From Brugia malayi (Eukaryota; Nematoda; Chromadorea; Rhabditida; Onchocercidae): DNA of 64,000 nucleotides. Made by a program: the position numbers and the translations under genes. Each line of letters begins with the position of its first letter. Positions within the stretch are counted from its first letter, which is position 1. This document shows, one piece after another, positions 1 through 14,200 of the stretch. The stretch covers positions 9,546,501 to 9,610,500 of the forward strand of contig NW_025062476.1 of NCBI RefSeq assembly GCF_000002995.4. Direction: 5' to 3'. The notes under the pieces were generated by a model. The model was not told where the DNA came from. It saw only the letters and a program-made list of their open reading frames with translations, and did not search any database.

Positions 1-2092
1 TTGGCTTCAACTAATTTAACTTTAAATTCACGTAATGCTTCCAGTTCGGCCACATTTCTCTCATATTCCGTAAGTTTCGGATAATCATCCTTCCGTTTCT
101 GCCTTTAAAATTTTGAAATTTATTAATTAATTTATATGTTGAATTTAAGTCAATATAACGGCAATGATATTTAATATCATAAACCACAATCTGAAAACCA
201 AAGCAGGGATTTCGAAAAACAAATTCTAATTTTAGAGTGGATAAAATGAGTTCAACTACATGAATTCTGACTTGAGAGCAGTAAGTTATGAAAATCTTGA
301 AATTCCAAAAGGGAACAAATGACTATCTTAAGAATCAATCTGAAAAATCATTAGTGAAATAATAATAAATATATTAATTACTTTAATGTTTCTAGCTTTG
401 TTGTTAAATCTTTGTTTTCAATACGAAGCAATTCTATTTCATTCTTGTTCTCATCCATCAAGTTTATTCTGAAACAGTGGAATAATTTAAATAGACTGAA
501 GAATACAGTCGACATGTTTAACTTAAGAAACATTATGGTTTGATTTTAATTATTTATTTAACAGTCATTAAATTGCTAATGATAGTGAATTAATAAAAAG
601 AAAAGAAAAACATCATGGAGTTAAGGGTAAGAAAAAATTATGGCAATAGTAGCAGCTTCAAAAGAAAACCACAATGAAATATTATAATTGGAATAACACT
701 TAGCTGCTAGTTATATTGTAATTAGAACAATAGTTAGTTGCTAAGTTATAATTCTAATGAATAATTAAAGAAAGCAATAATTAAATAATTAAGAAAAAGG
801 AAAAAATTAGATATTATATAAAAAAACAAACATTGATAAATTAAATAATTTGCGTATCCAGTAAATAAATATAATATATAAGAAAGAAAAAGACTTTTTT
901 TTTCCTTTTTTTTACGTTCATCCTTTAAATATGAATAGATTAGTGACAATATACTATCAAATCAACAAATTCATCTCCTTCATAAGAAACAAACACTTTT
1001 TTTTTCCACTTTTGGCTAAAAAACGAAGCAAACAACAAAGTACCAGAACTTTGCATCTTAATGACGTGTACTTTTTTCACGGACCGTTATTTATTTTTCT
1101 AAACGTATGAGTGATTTACGTTGATGTAAGCGTGGGTGGGTGCGTGAATGATGTACGGGTGTAGTGTAAGTAATAGTAATTAAGTCTTCCTGAAAAGGTA
1201 TGTTAGTGAAAAATAAATTTTATTATTAATGATGAAAATTTCATATATTAGTGAAAGCAAAAAAAAAGTAAACACGAAAACAAAAACAAAATGAAAAGAA
1301 AATGAAATGAGAAAGAAAAAAGAGGACGGAAGTTGGAAGAGATTTTCAAGTTATTATTTATCATAAAATAACACGGTCAAAGAAAAACAAGCATTAACAA
1401 TAGCAAAATAATGTTTATTATTTATAATTTGAATATATTATTTAACTTTTTTTCTCTGCATCATGTTATGAAGTTGGCATGTACAATATATGACATTTGT
1501 CTTTCCTTTTCTTCTTTTTTCTTACTAGGATAAGATTTTTTAATGCTTTCTCTTTTTTCTCTATATCGTAGATAAGTTAGTTATGTAGCGGTTTAAATGT
1601 TTTCATGAAAAGTTTATATGAATATAAAGTCTTTTTACTGGTATTTTGCACATGTCATCTTTATTATTAATGATATTTTTGTTCAAAATATGCTATTATC
1701 AGATGAAAATTGCACCAGTTTTTATGTTGCTTTTAATGTATAATATATAAATGCATATGTCATAACTAATAAATATGGTACATTATATAATTATTTTATA
1801 TAAACTGCATATAAATTATATAATAAACATCAATACTGGACAGAAATATATTTCTTAAAATTTTGAGAATATTTTTGTTTCTAAAATTACAAGAAGTATT
1901 CAGCGCAGTTGCAAATATTTTGAGAATATTTTTTATTATCATTTTATCATCTGTTTTTTTCGTTTGAATTATTCATGTATCACTTAATATTTGCACACTG
2001 TTTTCATTTCAGTACGTGAAAAAAAAATCCAGATATTCGATACTGAGCTAATACTTAATTAAATTTGGCGGTGGTACTGCGGGTGCTTTCAT
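1..2092 (-). CDS. 5' part of a coiled-coil protein, possibly dynactin p150-like (runs off the window)
   Basis: Three exons join in phase on the minus strand: 2092-2055 (starts MKAPAVPPPNLIK), 468-382 and 102-1, continuing beyond the window edge. The first exon follows an acceptor-like TTTTGCTACTAGCAG, so it may be trans-spliced. After the short proline-rich start the protein becomes a charged heptad-rich helix (LMDENKNEIELLRIENKDL, then KRKDDYPKLTEYERN and LEALREFKVKL). The K/R-rich stretch followed by L.EYE and LE.L.EFK.K resembles the start of the first coiled coil of dynactin p150/Glued, which activates dynein. No CAP-Gly domain is seen, so this could be a short isoform. Any other long coiled-coil protein remains possible. 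The 1.6-kb intron between 468 and 2055 holds only AT-rich sequence. Confidence 0.5.
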
Positions 2093-2299
2093 CCTGCTAG
2101 TAGCAAAATGAATAATATCAATTCGGTTCCGGTATGTTTTGAGAATTCTTTTTTGAGAAATATTTATTTTGATTAAATTTTTAAACTTCAACTTCAGAAT
2201 TAGGAAGTTTATTGAGATCTCTTGGTTTGTCATGAAATATAGGCTAGAAAAAAAAGCAGGCCTGAAAATCACTTCTTCGCTAAAGTTTCTACGCGACAT
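2093..2299. promoter_or_regulatory. Short divergent intergenic region
   Basis: About 207 bp separates the two predicted start codons of divergently transcribed genes (minus-strand coiled-coil gene and plus-strand NIPBL homologue). Both promoters must lie here or within the neighbouring first introns. The sequence is AT-rich, with no clear TATA box or named site. Confidence 0.4.
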
Positions 2300-5200
2300 A
2301 TGGAATCATTAGAATATAAAATGCCGAGTGAAAATATCTATGTAAGTTTGAAGCTAAGTTGTCCCGCGGAGTGCACGTGGCAACATAAATAATTTTGTTG
2401 ACAGTGCTGAAATTTTGGAATGCGAAGTGGTATTATTGCTGTGAAATAATATATTTTATAGAGTTTTCTCGATTGAAAAATTTTGCTTCAAAATTTTCAG
2501 AATTCTCCACGAACTACCAGTTCGCCGGCTATGTCAGCAAATACTCAAAATACATTTTATAACCAACAAATGCTTCTACAGCAACAATATATGCAAATAC
2601 CATCTCTTTATGGTAGTCAACAAACAGGAGGAATTGTAAGTTTAATTATACAAAATTATGAATGTTGAGTCTCTGCAAGTACAGTAATATGATGACGAAT
2701 GAAAGAATAGCTGTTAACTCAGGTTTTTCTTTCGAAGAATTTCTGATAATAGATGCTATATTTTGCTTCTTAAAATATTTTTAGGATTTTACATTCTGAT
2801 TATTCGGAAAATATTTACTATATTTTAAGTTACTTGTTGCAATAAATTATGACACTGTTGCAGATGTTACAACAACATCCGATGGACATTCAGGCATTTC
2901 AACAGCAGCAGCACCTGTTACAAGTTATGCAACAACAACAGCAGCAACAACACCAGGCATTGCAGAATCATCAGCGTACTTTAGGACTTCATGATTCACA
3001 AGTAAGTTCTGGAAAGTAAATTTTATTGAGTTCAGAAGAAAGGGTAATTCAATGATAATTGATAAGTCTTTTATCCTTTATCATTTAATTCTGATTAATT
3101 TACTACTTCAGTAATCCTGATGTTGTACGTAATTGTTACCTGAACTATTAGTTTTATGTTCTAAATGCTTTGCTAGATATAATGCTATAATTTCACGGTT
3201 GATTTTAACACCTGGAAGTAAAGATTCTTTGCTGTTATTTTAAGACGCAGTTAGCAAGTTTAAATTAGGTTATGAAATCAGTCGTTACTTTTCCATCGGT
3301 TGTAAATTAAATCATATTTAGCGAGCGGATTTTTTTTTTCTTTCAAAAAGTTATGATTGATAATTTATCTTAATTAGTGAGAAGAGATCCTGTTGAGAAT
3401 TATTATATTATTTATTTGATCGGATTATTTGTCTGATTACTTGCTTCATTTGATTAACTGTTCATTAAATAATATCGCGTTTACTATGATTAATTAATTT
3501 ATTGATTTTCTGACTAATTTTTAACTAATTAATTTTCTACCGTTTGTAATTTCATATTTTAATAGATTATCAATATTTTGATTTAACGTCTTCTGTTTGC
3601 AGACTTTTGCGCAACAGCAGGTAGTACTACAGCAGCAACAATATCAGCGTGCATTACAGCAAGCAGCACAGCAGCAACAAGTTTGTATTTCTATTGTTGA
3701 AACACAGGTTTTGTTTATATTTATTCATTTGCATTAGGATTTAAGTATAAATATTATTTAATATATTATGGCTAATGTTGAAGTTAATTTTTGCCCATAT
3801 TTCTACTTTAATTTTCGACCTTTACATTCCCAGCTTGCCGCTCTCATCATTTTGTATTGATGTTTTTCAATAGCGTTACTAATAGTGTTCAGTTCACTTA
3901 TGCCGTTAGAATTTCATCATATCAGTTTTAATTTTATGATTAAGCTAAAGTGCAGTACATTTTAACACGTACGATATAATTGTGTCTATTTCAAAAATTT
4001 TCCATGTTTTAGCAACAAAGGCAGTTGGAACAGCAACGTCTATTAGAACAACAACAACGGCAACTTGACCTAATGCATCAGGAGCGTGAGGCAGCTCGAT
4101 TGCAACAGCAACAGGATGAAGTTAATTCAATAATTTTCGAATAAAGAATTCTTAAAGTAAAAAAAATGTTCTGAAAATTGAAGGAAAGAGAAAAATGATT
4201 TCAAAATGTAACTAGCTTATTAAAATTTCTTCAGTTGTTACGCCAAAAAGCAGAAGCATTGGCACGTCAGCAGCAGGAGGAAGCAGCACGGTTAAAGCAG
4301 GAAGAACTTCGGCGAATAGCTTATCAAAAGGAGCAACAACTTAAGCAGCAACGAGAAGCACATGAAAAATTACGTTTGGAACAGCAACGAATTTTGGAAG
4401 AACAGAAACGGCAGGTAAAAAAGTTTTCATTTTATAACAGCGGTTTTTCCTAAAAAGAAAAAAGTGCTGATTAGTTTAAGATCTCATCGCTTAATTTCAG
4501 CTTTTCAATCTCAATTAAACTTAGTTTTTCTCTCCAGGTAGTACTACTGATAATAATAAAGATCAATAAAATGTTTTTTGATTTCTTTAATCAGTATAGG
4601 TTGCGACTAGATAATATACCACAACTAGACAATTTGGATGGTTCAAATACATATTTTGACCTTCCGTTATGTTTTAATTTTTTTTTTTTTTTTTAATTTT
4701 AATTTTTGAATCTGAATATGAAATAATGATTCTTAAATTTGATTAGTAAGTTTTTCATTTTCTTCAGTAAATTTTGATCGTTTGCATTTTTCTCATAGGA
4801 AGAAACTCGAAAACTTGAGGAGCAACGCAAAGAAATGGAAAAAGTGCGTGCAATACGAGAGCAACAAAATCGAAAGCAACGTGAAGCACGTGAAGCTTTC
4901 AATGTAATGAAAGAAAAGGCCGATAGTTTTCCCATTCCCATACATCTGGCTGGTTGTCATACACTTACCAAATGTATGATTTACTACCAATTTTAAGTTC
5001 TAGGGTACTATTCAATGTAGTGAAAGAAAAACTCCCATCCCCATCTGGCTGATCATATACTTGCCATATGTATAGTTTACTCCCACTTTTTGCATATGCA
5101 TTTGTATATACGAACGAACGAGATGTGGCATCCTGAAAATGGATCTTATCCATCACTCTGATCTAATTAATCACCTCAGTCAAATTCCTCTTACTTTTAG

Positions 5201-8200
5201 AGCTTAATTTCAGTAATTTTTGTTTCAGATATTTCCATTTTATTGACATGATGAGCATGTGTAGTCTTTTGGGAATTAAATAAAGAAATCGAGATATCTT
5301 TTTAAGAAAAATATTTACTTATAACAAATGAATCAGTTGTTATTTCATATTTCACGGAAAGATTTTGTTGCAGTGGTGAATCATCTACCATTTCCGTCTC
5401 TTTATTTACCTTATACGAACAACCTGAAATGTGAAACCATAGGTCTACCACGAATTGGACCTACACAGAAAGAAATTTTAATACAAGCGATTGAAGCTAT
5501 TTCACAGATTGAAACTTCCGATGTGTTAGTTTTTTAGCAAAAATTTTCCTATTATTAAACAAAAACAGTCTAAATAATTTCCATTTTCTTTTTTTGTTCA
5601 CTATCATATACTGCAGTCATGTCTATAGTTCCACTATGTGACGAGGGTAGTTTTTTATCCAATTACAAGCTATTGTACCCTGTACACAGTTTTTTGACTT
5701 AGAGCTAGCTTACTGTTTATTATGCTGAAATAACTGTGTAGTTAAATCTTAGGTTATTGAAACATGAGGATGGTGAAACGAATGATTTTGATGTACATGC
5801 GGCACCGTGTTTTGTGCGTGAACTATATGAAATCAACCATCAGGTATAAAATTGAAGTGTTTCTTAGTTACATAAAAAACAAGATTATGGATTTTTTTAC
5901 AGCATTGTCGTGGAAATTTTGATAATTTAATTTATTGTTTTGGGAGAGGTTGTTGATCGCAGGGAGATTCGTTGGATGTAGTTGTAAATATGTGGGGTAA
6001 CAAAGGAATTTAATAATTCCTTCATTAATAGAAGCAATAGTACAATAACTTGATAGAGAATTATTCAAATTGAACTTTCCTGGTTCTTGGTTAAAAAACA
6101 CATTGCCCTTTCGACAAGGTGATCTCCTTATATAGCAAGCAATATGCGTAAACAAAGTATGTGATTTACAATATCAGGTTGACTTGCCGAAGGAGTAATC
6201 GGTCTAACAAAGAATTGTTGACCTGGTTTACAAACAAATCTATTTACTAACTGACAAACCGCAAAGGACATCAGTTAAGGAAAAGTTGTTAACCTCATAG
6301 ATTCGAAGATAATTTAATTAGTGCGACACAGTGATGTCAGTAAATAAGGAGCTGATACCTTGTAAACAATGTGTAAAAGATTTACAGACTAAACGTAAGT
6401 TTGGAAACAGAGAGTCCAAAGAATAAATATTGTTGCAAATAATTTCCTTACTCCTTACTCATATTCGCAACTCTCATCATATAATATTTTAAAGTTTCGC
6501 TGTATTAAAATACGCAACAAACATGATTGTTTAGCTTTTCATGCTAGATCATTAAAAAAAAAAATTGATTTACTTTATTTTGCTGTTTTATACAATTCTT
6601 TAATCTCCTAATAGCATAATTGAGTGGATTGTGCTCATAGAATTGCTCATTGTTCAATATTTTGCGATACTTGATACCATGATTTCAGAGGAACATTTCT
6701 CACTTATTAAAATTTTAAATAATTGCAGGCATTTGATATTGACATTCCTCAAAATGTCGTAGCTCCTGACATAATAGACGTAGCAGCCAGTGCTTCGATT
6801 GAAACTGAAACGGATGTTATGGTGGTATATTATTTCCTATTTTTATTTGATTGATTATATCTTCTATAAATTTTGAATTTCTCAGACTACTTTTGACAAC
6901 AGTAACGACTGAAGAAGTTGCTTGTTACACTTATTTTTAAAGGAAAAACCAGCGGAACCTCAAGAACAAATTACACTTGCCAAAGAAGATACCGCGAAAA
7001 CAAATGCCACAACCAAAGTTGAATCGCTAAAAATGGAGGCAACAAGTGTTTCCGAAACACATACCCCATCTTTCTCAAATACACCGAAATCAACTACATT
7101 ACAGGAAGATGAGCAACAAGTCCAACTACGCCGACAAATTGTTTCTCTTGGAAAGCAACCAAAAGCTCAGCAAATACGTAGGAAAAAGGATATGGTTAGT
7201 GGATTAAAATTTTCAAATCTCTCCACTTAAAAGCGAATAAAAATGATATTCCCACCTAAACCGAATAAAAAAAGTGATCCTCTTAGATTGTAACAGTAAT
7301 TTTCTATGCATACTGTATTGAGTTAGTGATTTCATTTGCTAAAAGAATTAAGTTATACGATAAGCTTTATTTTATTTCCCTTTTGTAGATCCATGTGGCA
7401 ACTGAGGATTACAATTTATTTTTTTAAGCCTTATTGGAGCTTGACTAAATGGTATGATGAATGATAGTGATGAACACAAAGTTCCTTTAATCCACATTTT
7501 ATTTAAGCCTGCTTTACTACAGGTTGAATCGTTGTTCGACTCTCTGACTGGTTATTTTGATCCAAGTGAAGGTCGACGGCGCAGACAGCGAACAAAAACA
7601 TACGAGGAAGAACAGAACGAGAAAGTATGTTTCATTTTAAAATGAATAATTTCAAAGTTAATTTAAAACTTTTGTTTATTTTTTAGTTTTTGCAACTAAA
7701 TTATATATAATTAAATTATTCGTGGAATTGCTGAAAAAAGAATTATTAAGTAATTTTCTTTAAAATGGTAGCATCAACAAATTTTGATATCTTAACAGTT
7801 AATTTTGCTTTTTTTAAATTTCTTATTTTTGCAGGTGCAAATGGAACTTTTTGCACAAATGGAGAAAGTAGATACTAATGAAAAAGAAGAAAGTAATCCT
7901 TATAAGTTTATAAACTGCTTTTCTAATCTATCGCAATTTCGGTAAAACTTATTACCTTTGTTTTCCAGAAGGACCTACAAAAATTGAACACCGTCCGGAT
8001 CATGCAGGAACATCCAAGGAAGGATCGACGGAAAATGATGACAAACCTAAATTTTTTGAAGGACATAAAAGAGGTCGTAAAAGAGTTCGAGAAAAAACCG
8101 TAGAGCAACCGGAAAGACCACCGACACCAACGGAAGGTTTAAATTGATGAAGTATTTTGCTCATTTGTTATTCATCTGAACTGAAACATTCTTTTCCTTG

Positions 8201-11200
8201 TGTATTTAACTAACTGCTGAAATTTGTTTTTCAAGTTTTCTTATGCTATTTCGAATTACAGTGATTCAACAACGGGAATTGGAGTGGCGCGAACGCCAAC
8301 GTAAACGGCGTGAGAAGCACAAACGTCGGCAAAATGAATCGGAATCTGAATGTTGGAATAATGAAGGTTTATTTGTGTATTATTTTTGATTTTTTTTTTT
8401 TTTTTTGTGCTTTTTTTTTTACGTAGCATAGCTTTTTTGCCTGAAAGTTAGAAGTAATAAAAAGACGCAGGTAAATAATGCAGTTAAAAAAATAAAAAAA
8501 TTGCCATAAACTAAAATACGATGTATCTTTGAATACGTAGTCCACCTAAACAAGCGTCATTAAATATAATTATATAAATATCTATAAGGCAAGCTCATTC
8601 AGACATAATTCCAGTTATGGCAGAGAAAGAATCGTATATAAAATTCACGACTATTATTGATCAAATTTTTGAATGTATCGACGAACAAGATTTCGTTCCA
8701 AATACAAACGGTTAGTGTGACTTATTTTTCTAAAGTCGTCTAATCATGATCTAAAATTTGAATAGTGGTTGAGACGAATTTGTTTGCTGTCGAATTGAAG
8801 TCTGAACTTTAAACCGATTCCTTTATTTTGATTAGTTATATCTGATTTCGAATGTATATTCCACAGTTATCACATGTTACTTGCCTTATTCATTTCTTCA
8901 CCCGCTTATCAATCTCTGGAACTGACATTGAAGCTTCCCTAGTGATCTCCAGCTTAATATGAAGTGTGTTGCTACGAATTTTAGCAGATGATGATACCGG
9001 AATACCACAAGATTTTTTGGACAAAGATCAGCTCGAAGAATTGCGGCAAGAAGCGCAGAAATTGAAATCGTGGAAAAAAATCAATAAAGTACGTTCTTCT
9101 AGCGATGTGAGAAAACGATTTTGTGAAATAATATTTGAATTTTTTGTGGTTTAATTATTTATTACTTTATTCTTTTCTATCAAAGGAGATTTATGTGAAA
9201 ATATAATCTAGGTCAATCCGGAACGTCTGGTAAAGCTTTTGACAATTCTGGAAAAGAATATACGTGACATAATTGGTGCAGAAGGGGAGCAGTCACTCAT
9301 TACTCTTTTTAATGAGGTGATTTTTTGTTTTTCGCTTCTTTATTTCAGTTATGAATTTTTACATAAACAAAAATTCGTTGAAAATATAGTTTTATTCATT
9401 TTACCGCCACATTTTTGGGTTTTCTTGCTTATTGGTGGGTAGTTTTAGCAAGATGGAGAATAGCGGAATGACAAGTGAATTGACCAAGTGTTTAGACAGT
9501 GTACTCCCAAATATTTCAAGAAATCTGTACACTATTACATAAATAGCATGCTTAGCTCGGCTTAATCCATTGTTTATTTCTTTTTTAGGAAGATGAGGAT
9601 GATTCAAGTGAAGCATATCGTGAAGCAATTGGTGATCGGATAATGCGTGCAGCTGATGCATCATGTACAGCAATGCTTATAATGACATCTACGAAAATGC
9701 CCAAACAAGTAAAAATGTTTACAGATATTTTTTTTCGTTTCAGCAATTAATAATTCATTATTTCATGATTTTGTTCTTCACATGGTTAAATTGTTTTCTT
9801 TCTCCTGCGGTTGCATGCAGAGGTGTATTTTTATAGCATGACATATAATTGGATGTTCGCCATCATAGTTTTTTTTTTTTTTTTTTTTTGGACAGATATT
9901 TTGTGAATAGTTTAACAAATTTTTATAGCTTTGCTTTTAATCCTTCCAGGTATTTATCGAAGACCCAATTGATCGTTCTATACAACTTTGTAAGCAGTTT
10001 CTTAATAATATTGTGTATCCGACATCCGATAGCTCATGTCGTACTTCTAATAAAGGACGAAGAAATGGTAATTATAAATTAGAAATATAGAAATTCGGAG
10101 TTAAGTTTTGAGTTATAATATTCCTTGATTTATTTTTTACTGCTTTGTTTTCAGAAGATAGGAAACGAAAGAGATCTATGAGTATTGCTCGATCTCGTGT
10201 CATCAAAAACATTTACACTCGTGTTACTGAACTTGTCGGATGCTTTGCTGAGCTTGTAAGGCACTTTTTTTTTTTCATTAAAATTGAAAGAATAAAAGTT
10301 ATTTTATCTGCTTTAAGATATATGCTTTAGTCCTAAAAGGTTCAAATTCATTTGAGACAGAACAAGAAGGTTCTGAATGGAAATCTTGTTTTAGAAACTA
10401 GAAATATTCCAGTGGAGCAGATGATTTCCTGTTATTGATTTTGAAAATTTATTTAATTCTTTCCAGTATAAAGCTGTTAAATTAAGGTTCAGATTTTTTT
10501 CAATTTGTGAAATAGATCTGAAATAATTTTTTGCTCCTTTTTTGAAGTGAGGATTTTTTTAAAATAATATTACATCCTTTCATTCGTTTGTATTTATCCT
10601 TAAAACCGTTTTTATAAACTTCTTTTAAGTAGATTTCATTAAAATAGTCACCTTTTTTCTTTAAAATTTCAGGTTCGTATGCAATCTTTAACAGATACGG
10701 CCATTTTGCAGCTGTGCACTCTGGCATCCGGACCATTCTTTGTAGATAATGTTGGGGAATTACAGATGCAATCAATTAAACTTCTTTCAGCTATTTTTTC
10801 ACGCTATGAGAATTTTCGGAAAAGTATTATTCAAGTTGGTGACAATTACAATTATTTTTCCAGTGTGTGTTTACTTTTCCAGTTTGTGAGCCAAGAGAAA
10901 ATCTTTGATCTTCAAAAATTTCAAGGATTTGCTCAGTTCTGTTCATCGTCTACCTCCGACAAAAACTTCCAAAAATAGTTATCGTATGACTGCTGATGAA
11001 TGGATCAGTAACATGACTGTTCTCATTATGCAACTTGTGCAAAGTGTTGTGAAGGTAAACAGTAAACTGTTTTTAATTACTTTTTTATATTGTTTGTTAT
11101 AAAAAGAAATTGTTTTTATTATCTCCGTCTTAGTCATGTTAAAGGAGTAAGTGGACATTTGGTCTATTTTTTTACTTATTATGAGAGAGCACAATGCATT

Positions 11201-14200
11201 TGTTGTTACTAAAGGTTTTGGTTAAATACAAGAAGTCAAGAAAATATGGTTATCTAAAAATTGAATTCAACATTTAAGGTTCCACGTCGGCGGCGCTCCG
11301 ATGAATCTTTTGATGTTGGTGAAGAAACAACAGTCGATGATACTATAGTAAAAGATTCTGTGGTTGAATGCCAAAAAATTGCATCTTTGTTTCTCAGTGG
11401 ATTCCTAGCTAAGTAAGTTTATTTTTTTTTTTTTTTTTTTGTTTAACCGATAGTTTTTGACTGACAAATTTCTCGAAACTTCAATTTTTGAATCCGCAAG
11501 GGAGATTTCATGAATTAATGTTGCATTAATTTCTCTTTTTTGGGTAAATGAATTTTGAACTTAATACATAGATTTTTTGTAGTTTATTATACCTCATTGT
11601 TGTTTCGGATTCAGGTGTACAGCCAAATCCGAGGAAGATTATCGACGCCTTTTTGACCAGTTTGTTCATGATTTGCTCACTGCTTTGTACAAACCTGAAT
11701 GGCCTGCTGCTGAAATGCTTTTGACATTATTGGGCAATGTCCTGGTTACTTTTTATCGTTCGAAAAATGTTGACATGTCACTGAGAATTGCCAGGTATCT
11801 TTAAAATTAGCTTAAATTTATAACAAATTCATAAATACTTTATAATCATATAAACCGCAGAGGTATGACACAAAATACGGGTATTTAAAATTCCTTGGTA
11901 AGAGTAAAATTTTCGGTGCATTGTAAATGTGCATGCATGCTTCTGTTTTATATTTTCAAATTCTTTTTGTTTATTTTCATTCTACTTTATAGTTTGGATT
12001 ATTTGGGTACAGTAACTGCTTCATTACGTAAAGATATGCAGCAAACTATATCGGATGATATCCGGCTCGATGTAGTCGTTAAAACACTGTTATACGAAGA
12101 GCTTGAGGAAGAGGAACAGACGGGCGATATAGATACTATCGATATCAGTCATGTTAGCTTTTCTTATTACAGCCACCGGTGCAAGTTATTTCTACCAGTC
12201 TTACCGGAACTATTTAGTTCAGTGCGTTCCCATACCAGTGTTTAGTCGATTTCTTCAATTTTGATTTTTTACTTTCATCTGACCATCAGATGCATTTTTC
12301 TTGACTTATTGAAACTTTTGAAGTATGTATCATCCTACCCATGCATTTACTAACTATTGTCACTCCCATGTAGGATATCGAGATGGACTTCCGTATTTCT
12401 CTCTATTTTATGTTTATTTTATGTTATGAAATTTGAAGAATTCACTTGTAACATTTCATTTTTCAAACTCTTTTGTTATTCTTAATATTGTATTTGAGTT
12501 CCAGTTATTTGCAAATTGTAGTTGACTTCAATAAAAGTAATTTTAAATTTTTACCAAATTTTTTTGAAAAAATTTCATTTTAAATGTTCTGTTTTTCAGA
12601 TGTCATCAGCAGATAAGATGAAGAAAGTTCAACGAGCCTTAATTGATTATCTTGTTGAAAGAAGAGGTGACGCTGATGTTTCCATCGAGGTATTTGGTTT
12701 TTTTCTTTTTTTTTTTTTTTGGCATATTCCGTGTTTTTCCAAGTAGTTCTTGCCTGATAGTTTATGCTGTTTTATAATGCAAAAGTTTTTCAGTATTTTG
12801 ACATTTCTTCTTGTTTTTGTGATTAATGTTTACTGTCAAATTTCTAAATGCGCCAGAAATTTTGATTTGAAATTTCTAGTACGCAGTAATGTTTTATGTG
12901 GGTATTTGGTATAAGGAACTCTATGAAGAAGCAGAGTCAGCAAAGCAGAAGCTAAAACAGATCATGAATAGTTGCGAAATTAGTGACAAAGAGAAGCGAA
13001 AATTTGAAAAGAAATCTGCCAGGGTTAGCATATCTTGGATTTCGAGTCATTTTAATAATTTATATTTGTTATCGATGTTTTATTTAGTTTTTAACTTTAT
13101 CATCTAAATATATTGACGCATTTGTTAGATTTATTTTATACTGTTCATATTTACAGTCGGATAAGGGCATAAATCATGATTAAGACTTCTGATAGACAAC
13201 ACACTATTATCACTGCACAACTGACTATTAAGTAGAAAATAATCTTAATGAATTGAATCGGATTTTAATATTTTTTTAAAGGGGAAATATAAGGAATTTT
13301 TTCATACTATTTGTAAACGAATTCAGGTCTTGGAACGATGTCAACTAATGAAGATATTTCTCATCAAAACTGCTGACAAAAAGCATATCAGAAAACGTGC
13401 TGAACAAATCGCGTATGTTTCGAATTTTTTCAATCATGCAATGATTATATATTGATTTGAATTGATCTCATAATTTCAAAAGCAAAGCATGAAATTACAA
13501 CTAGCAAAAATATTCTTGGTCATAATTTATTGAAATTTTCTTTTATTCTGATTCTTTCAAATTTCGCACAATTCTTTTTAAGTAGATTCTATTTCTAATT
13601 TTTTTTTTTCTTTTTGCTTACTTTTGATAGGCAAACTTTGTTCTGTGTCATTATCTAATTTTACTAAAAGGAGTTGATGGGAAGGGAAGAATTTTTTCAA
13701 TTAGCTGCTTTTAGCACTCATATGTACTTCCAAATCATATGTTTAATTTTCTGTCGTTTTTGCATGCGTCTAAAAAAATATGCGTAACAATTATTTTTTC
13801 AGACGAACTGGCAGCATTCTGATGGATAGTGACGCATCATGGCTTGTAAGATTCTTGGCTTCAAGTCGAGAATTTAGCCAGTCATTTTCGACATACCTTA
13901 ATCATGTTAGTATATTTTGAAGAAACTTATGCTTATTAACAAGACTGCTAAAGTTCTTATAATGACTTGAAAGTTTCAGATTTTATATGGCATACATGCG
14001 GAACAGGCAGTAGGTTTAAGGACCAAGGCAATGCGGTGCTTAACTTTGGTCATTGAAGCAGACCATGCAGTTTTAAAAATTGTAGGTTTTTTTTATTGTA
14101 TAAAATACCGAAACTTTCCTGACGGAAAACGGAAGTTTCTATTTGCAAAGCTTTGCAGTTTTGGTCGTTCCACATAAATTTCAAAGATCGTGATTTAGTC

